A stretch of DNA of 64,000 bases, taken from assembly GCF_006517175.1 (NCBI RefSeq), contig NZ_CP041186.1, forward strand, positions 6,289,074 through 6,353,073, read 5' to 3'. Origin of the DNA: Persicimonas caeni. Its GTDB lineage: Bacteria > Myxococcota_A > Bradymonadia > Bradymonadales > Bradymonadaceae. Made by a program: the position numbers and the translations under genes. Positions 1 through 9,091 of the stretch are shown piece after piece. The notes under the pieces were generated by a model. That model was given only the letters and a program-made list of their open reading frames with translations. It had not been told where the DNA came from and did no database searches. Position 1 is the stretch's first letter, and each line of letters opens with the position of its first letter.

Positions 1-3000
1 TGGTCTCCGGAGAGGTCTCCGGGCTCGAGTTCACCGACGGCGGCAGCTCGTTTCAGTTCGAGCTCATCCGGCGCGTCCACGGCATGCTTCCCGACGGCAG
101 AGGCCCGGCGATCAAGTATCGCGGCGCGTTTCGGCGCACCGAGCGCCACGCGGCCGACGCGGTCGCCCCGCAAATTCCGGCGAGCGTGACCACGACGGTC
201 AATGACTCGCAGATCTATACGCCGCTGAGCTGGGAAGCGCGTGTCGGGACCGAGATCTTGAACGACACTCCGGCGCTGTCTACCTCCGACATGAGCGCGT
301 TTGCCGACGCGCTAGACAGCCGTGGCGACGGACTGCTGCGCTTCTGCGCCAGCGACTCCCGCCAGCTCCTTCAAGATTCGGCCGATTACTGGATGGGGCC
401 GTGGTTTGACGAGCGAAATCCTCAGGACCGCTACCTCTTCGATTATGCCACCTCTTGGCCAATTTGGGGCGACATGCCGGGCCTGATGTACGGAGAGTTG
501 GCCACCTTTGCTTACGACTTCACTAATGGAAGCTTCCAACCCAGGTCTCCGCGTCTGGTCGGCATTGTCGAGGGGCGCGATTGGCAGTGGGCGTGGCACG
601 ACGTCCCCTGTGATTTCGACATGGGTGCAGCGACCTATTCGGTCAGGATGCGTGATTGGCAAGTCTTCGGATGTGCCGAGCCCGGCGACCACCCGTTCTC
701 GGCGCGGTCCATTGATCAATGCGCCGACGTGGCGGCCGACCTTGGCTGCCAGGTGACCGATGACGTGCGCGAGACCTCGTTCACCACGAACACCCGTATT
801 GAGTATAACGACGATTGCAGCTCCTACGGCGACCTCGACGTCCCGATTACGGTCAACAAGGTCTGCCGCATGCCGAAGGCGCCGCCCATTTGTCCCGAGA
901 TCATTCTGTGCGATGCGTCGGGCGTCGAGCCCGTGCTCGACCCACGCACCGGCGAATTTACCTGCGGCAAGGCGGGCTACGGCGTGGCGATTGGCGCCGA
1001 CATTCGCGCGGCCGGTGGCGAAGCGATCAAGTCCGACGCGCTCTACGAAAGTTGTATCGCCGACCTCGACCGCCTCTTCAACGGCGTCGACGCGACCAGC
1101 GATATCGAGAGCCTCCTCGCCCCGGGCGATTGCCTCAACGCCTCTCGTTTTCTGTACGCGCTGGGTTCGGCCATCAGGGCGACGCGTACCTCGGACCCGC
1201 AATATCCCACCGAGGCGTTCTCGGCCACGTCGCGGGCTCAGAAGCACGCTCACCGCCTGCTGCAGCGCTGGCTCGTGCTCCACGGCTTCTTGGCCGTCGA
1301 GATGACCCAGCGCGACGCGCTCGAGCATATCCTGCGCGACGAGAACACCACCGTGCCGACTCCGGCCGAGGCATTGACGGCATCGTTGCGAGGCTGGGAG
1401 CTGTTGATGCACCCGCGCTTCGCCACCGTGCTCGACGGACTGCCCGGCGAGGTCTTGCTGCGTCCCGACTGGCGCGTGGAGTTCGACCCGCAAGTGTCGG
1501 CGTCGGCCGAGCACGACCACCACGTGGGCATCCCGGTGGCGATGGTCGAGACGCTGGCGCATCAATACGAGCTGGCCGCCGTGCATCTCGAGCGCGCGGC
1601 CTACTCCTTCGACCAGTCGGCACTGGCCGACGTCGAGGCGCTGGGCCGCATCGAAGAGGTGATGCGCGCCGAGGCCATCGGACTCTACGCTCGCGCCCTC
1701 ACGGCGGCTCAGGCCGAGGGCCTGGCGCAAGTGCCATGGGAGCCGCGCTTCCGAAGCGCGCTCTCGCAGCTCGACACCGCTCGCCAGCGCATGCTCGAGC
1801 GTGCCGACGAGCTCGAGCGTGGCGAGGCGCCGCTTCCGATCTCGGACGTCGATCTGCCGCTCTACTTTTTCGGTGATGCAGCCGCCCCCGGCGAGCGCTT
1901 CGCCGCGGTCAGCGACTATCTGCTGGGCCGCGTCGGCACCAGCGACGTCGGCTGGGCCGAGGACGCCATCACCAAAGCCGAAGCCTCGTTTCAAACCGCG
2001 CGCACCAAGTGGGTCGCCCTCCAGGAGCGCGAATGGCGCGCCGAGATCGATGCCGCCGCCCAGGCCCAACGCGAAGAGGAGCTGCGCCAACGCTACGGCG
2101 ACCAGATCAACGAGTTGTGCTTCTTGCCGCTCGACGCCGTCGACGTGCTCGACTTGCCCGAGTTGTCGCCGCAGACGTGTTTTATCGACGAGGAAGCGCC
2201 CAAATGCGCCGTCGGCGTTGAGGACTTCGCGCACGGAGCGACGGCCGAGGACGTCGCCCTGCAGGTCTGCTCGGTCTATGAGTACGCACAGCGGGGTCAC
2301 AAGAGCGTTCGATTTGCCGACGATGATTTGACCTCCATCGCCAACCGCTACGAGGACTGCACCTCCATCGCCTACGACCCGAGCTGCACCGAGTTCGGTG
2401 AAGCCGGCTGCGTGGAGTGCGTGTTAGCGGACGAAGATAACCTGCGCGCCCCCGTGTCGCCCGCGTCGATGCGCCTGGTCCTGCCCAGTCAAATCCCCGC
2501 CGGTGACCACCGCGTGGTCTCCCGGGCGTGCGCGGCGAAACACCCCCGCGGGCGTACCTCGATTCCGGGAAGCCGGGACCTCGAGAACGCCGATTGCTTG
2601 CGCGGCTCGATGGGCGAGACGGTGCTGACCGTCCTGGCGGCCTCGAAGGACGTCGAGATCGCCCGCGCCGAATACGACGAGTATATGGAGTCGTACGACA
2701 TCGCGATGCGAGCGTGTGCGCGCCTGCAGACGGCCAACGACAAGATCGCGACCGCGACGACGAACCACAACAAGACGATGAAAGAGCTGCGCGCCGGCAA
2801 ATTCGCGGCCGACACGACCGCCTTGGTCGCAGGGAGTATCAAGGACTGCATGAGCAACATGTCGTCGGCGGCAGGCGACGGTGCAATATCGTTTGGCACG
2901 TCGGTGGCCTTCGCCGGCGTGGCCTGCGGCGCGGGCTTCGTGGAGGCGGCGGCGAATATCACGTCGGCGGGCCTGCAAATGCGCATGGACAACGTCCAGG

Positions 3001-4208
3001 CGAGTCACGAGGCCACCGTGGCAGGCTTCGAGCGCAGCGCCGAGATCGACCGTTGCCGCATCGAGGCCGAGGCCGAGCTCGTCGGCCTTCGCGCCGCGGG
3101 CTTGCGCATCTCGCGGGCGATGGATGACCTGACCCTGGCGATGTACCGGCTCGACGAGCAAAAGAACCTGGTCGCCGCGCTCTTCGCCGAGGGCAAAAAC
3201 TCGCTGGCCCGCCTCGAAGGCCGCGCCGTGGCGCCGCCCGAGGGCCAGTTGTGGCTCGACGAAGATGTCGCCGGCTTCGAGCGCCAGATGCGCCTGGCGA
3301 AACGCATCACCTACTTGACCGTGCGAGCGGTGGAGTACGAGTTCCAGCAATCGCTGTCGGCGCGCTACGATGTGCTCGGCGCGCTGCGGCCCGCCGACCT
3401 GCAGGTGGTGGTCGACGAGCTGCGCACCGAGGCGGCCACGCGTGGGGTCAACGGCAGCCGCCCCAGCGACTTGAAGGTCGTGGTGAGCATGCGTGACCAC
3501 TTGATGCAGATCTACGACCGCAGCGCGGCGGCCGAGGGCGAGCACCTGCTCACCGAGGTCGAGCGCTTCCGCAGCCTGTTGCTCTCCGACCAGTACAAAG
3601 CCTACGACGAGCAGGGCCAGTTCATCGGCCTGCGCATCCCCTTCGAGCTCGCGCCGCTGGACGCGCTGGGGCTCGGCGATAGCGCAGGCATCGGCGTCTT
3701 CGCCCAGAACGACTGCGCCGAGCGGCTCTGGTCGGCGAACGCCTCGGTGGTCGGCTCCGATGACGTCTTGCGCGGTGGGTCGAGCTTTACGCGCGTGGAT
3801 CTGCTGAAGCGAAACACCTTCTACAGCCAATGGTGCAGCACGCCTGCGGAGGGCGCCGAGCCGTTCCAGATCGCCTCGGTGCGTCCGTCGGTGAACTTGT
3901 TCAAGGACCCGCAGTACGGCACCGAATTTGGCGAGAGCCGCCTGGGCGTGGTCAACGGAACCGAGTTGTTCTCGAGGGCGCGCATGCAGCCGGCGGTCAA
4001 CGTGGCGCGTGACGCCTTCGAGGACGACGCCTACGCCAACGGGCAGACCGCCGAGTTGGCTGCGCGCGGGCTGTACGGCGATTACGCGCTATTCATCCCC
4101 GCCAATATGCTCAGCCGGGTCGAGAATGGCGTGGCCTCCGACGGGTTGGATATCAGCGAGGTCGACGATATTCTGATTCGCCTCGACTACGTCTCGGTGG
4201 CTCGTTGA
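1..4208 (+). CDS. Giant orphan protein, 5'-truncated by the window edge
   Basis: I do not recognise this protein. The frame is open from base 3 with coding-like sequence and no stop, so the true start lies outside the window; the first in-window ATG is at 84 and gives 1374 residues. The N-terminal third carries many cysteines, which suggests disulfides and export. The middle and C-terminal parts are long, charged, Ala/Glu-rich and probably helical. A short Gly/Ala-rich hydrophobic stretch follows residue about 935. No catalytic motif is evident. Downstream (4209-4256) is untranslated and then a hairpin, so it probably ends its transcript. A surface or secreted structural protein is possible, but that is inference. 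Confidence 0.75.
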   Translation, partial: VSGEVSGLEFTDGGSSFQFELIRRVHGMLPDGRGPAIKYRGAFRRTERHAADAVAPQIPASVTTTVNDSQIYTPLSWEARVGTEILNDTPALSTSDMSAFADALDSRGDGLLRFCASDSRQLLQDSADYWMGPWFDERNPQDRYLFDYATSWPIWGDMPGLMYGELATFAYDFTNGSFQPRSPRLVGIVEGRDWQWAWHDVPCDFDMGAATYSVRMRDWQVFGCAEPGDHPFSARSIDQCADVAADLGCQVTDDVRETSFTTNTRIEYNDDCSSYGDLDVPITVNKVCRMPKAPPICPEIILCDASGVEPVLDPRTGEFTCGKAGYGVAIGADIRAAGGEAIKSDALYESCIADLDRLFNGVDATSDIESLLAPGDCLNASRFLYALGSAIRATRTSDPQYPTEAFSATSRAQKHAHRLLQRWLVLHGFLAVEMTQRDALEHILRDENTTVPTPAEALTASLRGWELLMHPRFATVLDGLPGEVLLRPDWRVEFDPQVSASAEHDHHVGIPVAMVETLAHQYELAAVHLERAAYSFDQSALADVEALGRIEEVMRAEAIGLYARALTAAQAEGLAQVPWEPRFRSALSQLDTARQRMLERADELERGEAPLPISDVDLPLYFFGDAAAPGERFAAVSDYLLGRVGTSDVGWAEDAITKAEASFQTARTKWVALQEREWRAEIDAAAQAQREEELRQRYGDQINELCFLPLDAVDVLDLPELSPQTCFIDEEAPKCAVGVEDFAHGATAEDVALQVCSVYEYAQRGHKSVRFADDDLTSIANRYEDCTSIAYDPSCTEFGEAGCVECVLADEDNLRAPVSPASMRLVLPSQIPAGDHRVVSRACAAKHPRGRTSIPGSRDLENADCLRGSMGETVLTVLAASKDVEIARAEYDEYMESYDIAMRACARLQTANDKIATATTNHNKTMKELRAGKFAADTTALVAGSIKDCMSNMSSAAGDGAISFGTSVAFAGVACGAGFVEAAANITSAGLQMRMDNVQASHEATVAGFERSAEIDRCRIEAEAELVGLRAAGLRISRAMDDLTLAMYRLDEQKNLVAALFAEGKNSLARLEGRAVAPPEGQLWLDEDVAGFERQMRLAKRITYLTVRAVEYEFQQSLSARYDVLGALRPADLQVVVDELRTEAATRGVNGSRPSDLKVVVSMRDHLMQIYDRSAAAEGEHLLTEVERFRSLLLSDQYKAYDEQGQFIGLRIPFELAPLDALGLGDSAGIGVFAQNDCAERLWSANASVVGSDDVLRGGSSFTRVDLLKRNTFYSQWCSTPAEGAEPFQIASVRPSVNLFKDPQYGTEFGESRLGVVNGTELFSRARMQPAVNVARDAFEDDAYANGQTAELAARGLYGDYALFIPANMLSRVENGVASDGLDISEVDDILIRLDYVSVAR

Positions 4209-4216
4209 CTGAGAAA

Positions 4217-4315
4217 GGGGGCCTTGCAGAGCAGAAGCGCCCGCTACATAGGCAATTAAGGACATAGGGGCCGCGAATCGACCTAAAACCGCAACTCGCG
4301 ACCCTTATGTCCTTA
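4217..4315 (+). terminator. Hairpin element after the giant orphan gene
   Basis: Arms 4257-4276 and 4296-4315 pair over 20 positions with two mismatches, around a 19-nt loop. No T-tract follows, so terminator function is uncertain. The upstream block starting GGGGGCCTTGCAG (4217) and the left arm resemble the element at 45305-45418. The stem sequence differs between the two copies, yet both arms still pair, so this looks like a structured repeat family. Confidence 0.45.
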
Positions 4316-4316
4316 G

Positions 4317-4481
4317 TACTACTTGGTCACTTTCGGTGAACCCGCCCTGGAGCGGCCCAGAACCACGATCGCTTCGGCGTCATTCTTCCATGATGCGCAC
4401 CGGCATCGCTGTCAGAATGCCTTCTCGCGCTCGTGGCCCTGGTCTCGCTCAGGTGCGGGCCACGAAATTGACCAAGTAGTA
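4317..4481. mobile_element. MITE-like element with 13-bp terminal inverted repeats
   Basis: The ends 4317-4329 and 4469-4481 (TACTACTTGGTCA and its complement) are perfect inverted repeats. Weaker matching runs about 15-20 bp further inward (TTTCG, CCCGC, CCTG blocks). The element is flanked by TTAG on both sides (4313-4316, 4482-4485), consistent with a target duplication; alternatively the outermost TA is the duplication, as for IS630/Tc1-type elements. It holds no gene of useful size. The mobile origin is inferred from ends only. Confidence 0.55.
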
Positions 4482-4544
4482 TTAGATGCTCATGTAGCGG
4501 GCGTAACTCATCTGCAAAACGCATGTTTCGCGATGAATTTCTAT

Positions 4545-5108
4545 CTACGTCGTCTCGGGAAAGCGCTCTTCGACGAACCCGCGAATCTCGCCCATCTGCT
4601 CGCCGGCCAATCGCTGGCCGAACATCGCGACGGCGTAGACCAGCGCAATGCCCAACATGCACCCGCCGGCGACCCAAAAACCGCTGGTCTGCTGTTTGAG
4701 CGATATCTGGCTGAATCCCATCAACACCCCGACCCCACCGCTGATGCCGAGCACGGCGTAGGCGGCCACGAACATCGTCCAGACGCTGACGTTGGGGCCG
4801 AAGCGGCCGTCGAGCTCGGCGCCTTCGTCGGTGGGCTCGATCAGCAGGTTCAAGTAGGGCGACCAGAAATGCTGGCGCGCTTTCGGCACCGTGATCTCGA
4901 CCTGGTGGTCGTGGAAGTGGATGACGAAGGGGCAATCTTTCGATTGCACGCACTCTTCGAAGCGGGTCACGACTTCGTCGGGCGCCACAGAGACGCGTCG
5001 ACGAAAACGAGGCCGCATCCGCAGGGCGCGGACTCGATACTCCCATTCGTAATCAGACATCGGTGCGTTGGCCGGATAGGGCTGCTTAGACGTGGACATG
5101 AGGGCCAT
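4545..5108 (-). CDS. Small two-TM membrane protein, unknown function
   Basis: A 187-residue protein starting at the ATG at 5108, preceded by GAGG five bases upstream; a second ATG at 5099 is possible but lacks a ribosome binding site. The N-terminal two thirds are soluble and basic, with one Cys pair. Two hydrophobic segments follow near the C-terminus (around residues 120-145 and 153-175, Gly-rich), then a short charged tail. No family recognised. It is transcribed divergently from the paralogue pair that begins at 5247, with about 140 bp between them. Confidence 0.72.
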   Translation of the reverse strand: MALMSTSKQPYPANAPMSDYEWEYRVRALRMRPRFRRRVSVAPDEVVTRFEECVQSKDCPFVIHFHDHQVEITVPKARQHFWSPYLNLLIEPTDEGAELDGRFGPNVSVWTMFVAAYAVLGISGGVGVLMGFSQISLKQQTSGFWVAGGCMLGIALVYAVAMFGQRLAGEQMGEIRGFVEERFPETT

Positions 5109-5246
5109 TGTCGCCTCGGCGGCTCGAAAATTCAAGTGTGGGGTGCACTTTGCAGGCGGCGCGACCGTCCTAGGTTTGAACGGGAGACCGAACTCGACGA
5201 CATCGGGCGTTCTCTTCGACCGACCTCTGAACCAAAGGCAAGTGCA

Positions 5247-5987
5247 ATGTTGCGAGAGTTGGTGGGCGAAAGTGAGTGGCAAGACGTGCGCGAGTTCGTC
5301 TCGCCAAAGATATTCAAGATCGTGCCGTTTTCCACGGCGACGCGCCAGTTTCGCAAGGTGGCGTCCAATTACTTCGACAAAACGGGGTTTCACGAGGCCG
5401 TCGCCGAGCGCAGTCAGTGGCTCGGCCGCCGGCAGTTGCCCATCAAGTTGACCTCTCGACGCACGGTGGAGTTGGGCGACGGGGCGACGAGCGGTCAGCT
5501 GGTGCTGCAGCTCTACTTCCATCAGCTCTTTTACGGCAAGCGCACGCTGCTCGACCTGCGCCATGCGCGCTTCGGCGGCATCAACGGCAAGGTCGAGTGG
5601 GTGCCCCATGCTTTCTGGACCGAGTGGGAGCCCGAGTTTCGGCTCGCCGCCCAAGATATCTACATGGGGTTTTATCTCGACGACGACGCACGCTTCGAGG
5701 CGGGCCTGGACGTGATGGGCCTGCTCTGCGCCGAGGACGTCTTCGTCGAGCACTTCGGCGGCGGCGAGCAGCACGCGGTCAGCTTTCGCATGGAGCGCTT
5801 CATCAAGACCTTTCGAAAGACGTTGCAGCGGTGCAAGGCCGCCGGCCAACGCGCCCATCCCAACTTGATCCCGTTCGGGATGTATATCGTCACCCTCTAC
5901 GACCACCTCGAGCACCTGGGCGGCGAGTTCGACGTGCGCGGAGCGTTCTTCGATGCGGTCGACGTCGAAGAGTTTCGAATTCAGTGA
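5247..5987 (+). CDS. Hypothetical protein, tandem paralogue A
   Basis: A 246-residue soluble protein of unknown function. The start is the ATG at 5247, chosen because it aligns exactly with the start of the next gene; the same frame stays open far upstream but that part is antisense to the membrane-protein gene. It aligns end to end with the following protein at well over half identical residues by eye. Shared blocks include ATRQFRK, YFHQLFYG, RFGGINGKVEW, HFGGG/HFGGEE and AHPNLIP. No signal peptide or membrane segment. Conserved His, Asp and Trp residues could suggest an enzyme, but no known motif is present. Confidence 0.75.
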   Translation: MLRELVGESEWQDVREFVSPKIFKIVPFSTATRQFRKVASNYFDKTGFHEAVAERSQWLGRRQLPIKLTSRRTVELGDGATSGQLVLQLYFHQLFYGKRTLLDLRHARFGGINGKVEWVPHAFWTEWEPEFRLAAQDIYMGFYLDDDARFEAGLDVMGLLCAEDVFVEHFGGGEQHAVSFRMERFIKTFRKTLQRCKAAGQRAHPNLIPFGMYIVTLYDHLEHLGGEFDVRGAFFDAVDVEEFRIQ

Positions 5988-6007
5988 GTAACACCAGGGT
6001 TTGAGTC

Positions 6008-6736
6008 ATGCTGCGAGAGATTATCAGCGAGAGTGAGTGGAAGGACGTCCGGGAGTTTCTCTCTCCGAGGATTTTTTCGGTCGTCCCGCTGAGGAAGGCG
6101 ACGCGCCAGTTTCGAAAAATCTCGTCGAATTATTTCGACCGAGCCGCCTGCGAGCACGCCCTGGCTCACCGCCAGGAGTGGCTCGACCGCAAGCAGTTGC
6201 CGGTGGTGCTCCGCAGCACCCATACGGTGCCCTTGGGCGACGGGGCGCTGGGCGGCCAGCGCGCGCTCGAGATCTACTTCCATCAACTCTTCTACGGCCA
6301 TATTGCCGTGCTCGACATGCGCTACGAGCGCTTCGGCGGCATCAACGGCAAGGTCGAGTGGGCGCCGCAGCCGTTCTACGTCGAGTGGGACTCCGAGTTT
6401 CAGGAGGCCATTCAAGATATGTACTTGGGCTTCTACTGCGAAGACGAGGACCGCTACGACCGCGGGCTGGAGGGGATGGGGCTGATGTGCGCCGGCGACA
6501 TCTTCTTGGAGCATTTCGGCGGCGAGGAGCACGAGGTGAGCTTCAAGATCCACGACTTTATCGAGACCTTCCGCAACACGCTGCACCGGTGCAAGAAGTC
6601 GAAGGAGAAGGCTCACCCCAACCTGATTCCGCTGGGGATTTTTATCGTCACGCTCTACGACCAGCTCGAGAAGCTCGGCGGGTCCTACAATCCCCACAAG
6701 GCCTTCTTCGAGGCGGTCGATGTGGATGAGTTTTAG
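6008..6736 (+). CDS. Hypothetical protein, tandem paralogue B
   Basis: A 242-residue soluble protein of unknown function starting with ATG at 6008, 20 bp after the stop of its paralogue; the two are probably cotranscribed. Conservation between the copies is strongest in RFGGINGKVEW, the YFHQLFYG block and the C-terminal AFF(D/E)AVDV(D/E)EF motif. Surface-like segments, such as the region after residue 40, have diverged. This pattern points to selection on a common fold with possible specialisation. Right after its stop lies an inverted pair of the GGAGGCAGCGC repeat. Confidence 0.78.
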   Translation: MLREIISESEWKDVREFLSPRIFSVVPLRKATRQFRKISSNYFDRAACEHALAHRQEWLDRKQLPVVLRSTHTVPLGDGALGGQRALEIYFHQLFYGHIAVLDMRYERFGGINGKVEWAPQPFYVEWDSEFQEAIQDMYLGFYCEDEDRYDRGLEGMGLMCAGDIFLEHFGGEEHEVSFKIHDFIETFRNTLHRCKKSKEKAHPNLIPLGIFIVTLYDQLEKLGGSYNPHKAFFEAVDVDEF

Positions 6737-6744
6737 CTGAATGA

Positions 6745-6812
6745 CCAGCGCTGGAAGCGCTGCCTCCAAGACGGGTCGACCCTGCCATAGGAGGCAGCGC
6801 ATCTTGCGCTGG
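6745..6812. repeat. Inverted pair of the GGAGGCAGCGC repeat
   Basis: Copies at 6745-6767 and 6790-6812 are reverse complements of each other apart from the centre of each unit. Each unit is itself a small dyad (GCAGCGC / GCGCTGG-like). A third copy, GGAGGCAGCGC then TTCTAGCGCTGG, lies at 54409-54431 after the leucine dehydrogenase stop. The pair lies between two convergent genes, so it could act as a bidirectional terminator or be a REP-like element. Confidence 0.55.
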
Positions 6813-6823
6813 TAGAAAGCAGG

Positions 6824-8671
6824 TCAGTCGAGCCGCTTTAGCTCTTCGTCGAGCATGCCGACGAGTCCGTCGAGCTGGTCGACGACCGCTCCCACGGTCG
6901 ACTCCTCGCTCAGGTCGACGCCTGCATCCTTCAAAAGCTCCATGGGGTGGTCGCTTCCGCCGGCGCGCAGCAGGTCGAGGTAGCGCTCGACGGCCTCGTC
7001 GCGCGCGTCACCCTCTTGGTCGAGAATCTCGCGCACGATCTTGGCCGACGAGGCGTAGCAGGTCGCGTACTGGTAGACGTAGTACGGCGAGTTGAAGAAG
7101 TGCGGGATGCGCGCCCAGGTCACCTCGTAGAGCGGGTCGAGCTCGAGGGCGTCGCCGAAGTAGTGCTCGAGGCGGCCGTAGTACAGCTCACTCAAGGTCT
7201 CGGCGGTGATCGGCTGGCCCTCTTCGACCATACGGTGAGCCCGAAGCTCGTAGTCGGCGAAGAGCGACTGCATGTAGAACGTTCCCACGATGCCGTCGAT
7301 GGCGTGCTGCAGAAGCACGGCGCGCTCGGTGGGATCGTCGGTGTTGTCGAGCATGTGGTCGAGCAAGAGCGCCTCGTTGAGCGTCGAGGCGACCTCGGCC
7401 ACGAAGATCGTGTAGCTCGCCGTGGCGAACGGCTGGGTCTGGTTGGCCAGAAGCGTGTGCATCGTGTGGCCGAGCTCGTGGGCGAGCGTAAAGACGTGCG
7501 ACAGCGTGCCGTTGTAGTTGAGCAACATATACGGGTGCACCCCGTAGACGCCGGCCGAGTAGGCCCCGGAGCGCTTGCCCTTGGTCTCGTACACGTCGAT
7601 CCAGCCACCGGTCAGCGCCTCTTCGAGCTGGCTCTGGTAGCTTCCACCCAAGGGAGCGACCGACTCAATGACCGTGTCGGCGACCGCGTCGTAGTCGTAC
7701 TCCTTATCGAAGTCGACCAGCGGAATAGAGGTGTCGTACAGGTCGTAGGTGTCGAGCTCGAGGACCTCTTTTCGCAGCTTGTGGTAGCGCCGAAGTGGCT
7801 CGGTGCCGGCGGCGGCCGTCTCGATGAGCGTCTCGAGCACGCTCACCGGCACGTTGTTGCTGTCGAGCGCGGCCTGGGCGGTGCTGTCGAAGTTGCGGGC
7901 CTGGGCGCGCGCCCAGTCACGCTGGCAGATGCCATTGTAGAGCGAGGCGTAGGTGTTTCGCTTCTCGCCATAGATTTCGTACAGCGCGCGGAACGCCTTC
8001 TGGCGGTCTTCTTGCTCGCGGCGGGTGCGCAACAGCTTGCCGTAGGCGGCGTGGCTGACCTCGACGCTCTCGCCGTCGCTCAGCTCGATGGTGTTGAACT
8101 CGACGTCGGCGGTCGACAGCGCGCGGTAGGTCTCGGCGGGCTGGCCGTTGAACCGACTGTAGTACGACAAGAGCTCTTCGCCTTTCTCGTCGAGGCAGTG
8201 CTCGCGCTGGCGGTAGATCTCCGCGATCGGGAACCGGTAGTCGGCGAGCTCGTCTGTCTCGTCGATCCAGCCCATCATCTTGCCTTCGTCGATCGACAGC
8301 ATCTCGGGCTCGAACCACGCCGTCTTGGTGCCGAACTCGGCGAAGAGGTTCTGGATGCGCTGGATCTTGGCGAGCAGCTCGTTGTTTCGCTGGTCGGTGT
8401 CGTAGCTGAGCATCGGAAAGCGATACAGCTTGTAGGCGAGCATGCCGACCTTGTCGTTGAGTTGGTAGGCGCTCAGGACCTGCTCGGGGCCCTCAGACAG
8501 CGTGCCGCGCATCTCGACGAAATCATCCATCAGCTCGCGGCAGCGCTCGACGTCGGCATCCCACTCCTCCCAACTGTCGTAGATATCGCTCAAGTTCCAC
8601 TTGTAGCGATCATCGATGTCGTCGCGTTCGGGGACGGAGGTGGCCGGGGTGGGTTGTGCGGTCTGGGTCAT
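6824..8671 (-). CDS. pepF: Oligoendopeptidase F (M3 zinc metallopeptidase)
   Basis: A 615-residue cytoplasmic metallopeptidase expected to cleave short peptides in peptide recycling. It has the M3 zinc site HELGH in AHELGHTMHTLLA (about two thirds along), with the third ligand Glu in the downstream EVASTLNE segment, and the full M3B length. The start is the ATG at 8671 (MTQTAQ); a GTG at 8716 would add 15 residues without conserved sequence. No signal peptide. It is convergent with the paralogue pair, separated by the inverted repeat. Confidence 0.93.
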   Translation of the reverse strand: MTQTAQPTPATSVPERDDIDDRYKWNLSDIYDSWEEWDADVERCRELMDDFVEMRGTLSEGPEQVLSAYQLNDKVGMLAYKLYRFPMLSYDTDQRNNELLAKIQRIQNLFAEFGTKTAWFEPEMLSIDEGKMMGWIDETDELADYRFPIAEIYRQREHCLDEKGEELLSYYSRFNGQPAETYRALSTADVEFNTIELSDGESVEVSHAAYGKLLRTRREQEDRQKAFRALYEIYGEKRNTYASLYNGICQRDWARAQARNFDSTAQAALDSNNVPVSVLETLIETAAAGTEPLRRYHKLRKEVLELDTYDLYDTSIPLVDFDKEYDYDAVADTVIESVAPLGGSYQSQLEEALTGGWIDVYETKGKRSGAYSAGVYGVHPYMLLNYNGTLSHVFTLAHELGHTMHTLLANQTQPFATASYTIFVAEVASTLNEALLLDHMLDNTDDPTERAVLLQHAIDGIVGTFYMQSLFADYELRAHRMVEEGQPITAETLSELYYGRLEHYFGDALELDPLYEVTWARIPHFFNSPYYVYQYATCYASSAKIVREILDQEGDARDEAVERYLDLLRAGGSDHPMELLKDAGVDLSEESTVGAVVDQLDGLVGMLDEELKRLD

Positions 8672-9091
8672 TGGTTTGCTCGCATTCGGTCGTAAAGGAT
8701 CAATTCGGGCACGCACAGATCTAATCGCAATTCACCGGTAGGTAAATGTCGGCGGGATCGTCAATAGGTAAATGTGGCGACGGGTAGGGCTATGGCTGAT
8801 TGTCCAACACATCTTGATTAGCGTTCGCACGACTTGTTTGGGCCGCGGTCGTCTCGACCGCCGGGGTCCGTCCCGGGCCCCGAACATGGTCGAGGACGCG
8901 CGCGGTCAAACCAGGGTAGCTTGTCCGTTCGTGGCTGGTCGATTACACGCGGTCCGACGAGGCTCGCCAACTTTGTGGGAGAGCGAGACGGTCGCGGCTC
9001 AGGGTTCAACGAATGACTTGTGGTTGGCCTGCTGGTAGAGTTCGCGTGCCCGAGCTTCCAATTCAACGCAGCAAGTACGCAACAGCGGGGA
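8672..9091. other. Intergenic region between divergent genes
   Basis: This 420-bp stretch separates pepF (minus) from the lipoprotein gene (plus), so it should hold both promoters. The only pattern seen is a direct repeat TAGGTAAATGT at 8739-8749 and 8765-8775, 26 bp apart, close to the pepF start. No convincing gene is present; ORFs here lack ribosome binding sites. Confidence 0.35.

Noticed and set aside
312-2300. Long minus-strand ORF of 662 codons
   Set aside because: It is antisense to the giant orphan gene; the translation is typical high-GC shadow sequence (Arg/Gly/Val/His-rich) without motifs or a ribosome site.
4323-5246. N-terminal extension of the ORF that contains paralogue A
   Set aside because: It crosses the MITE-like element and is antisense to the membrane-protein gene; homology to paralogue B starts only at 5247.
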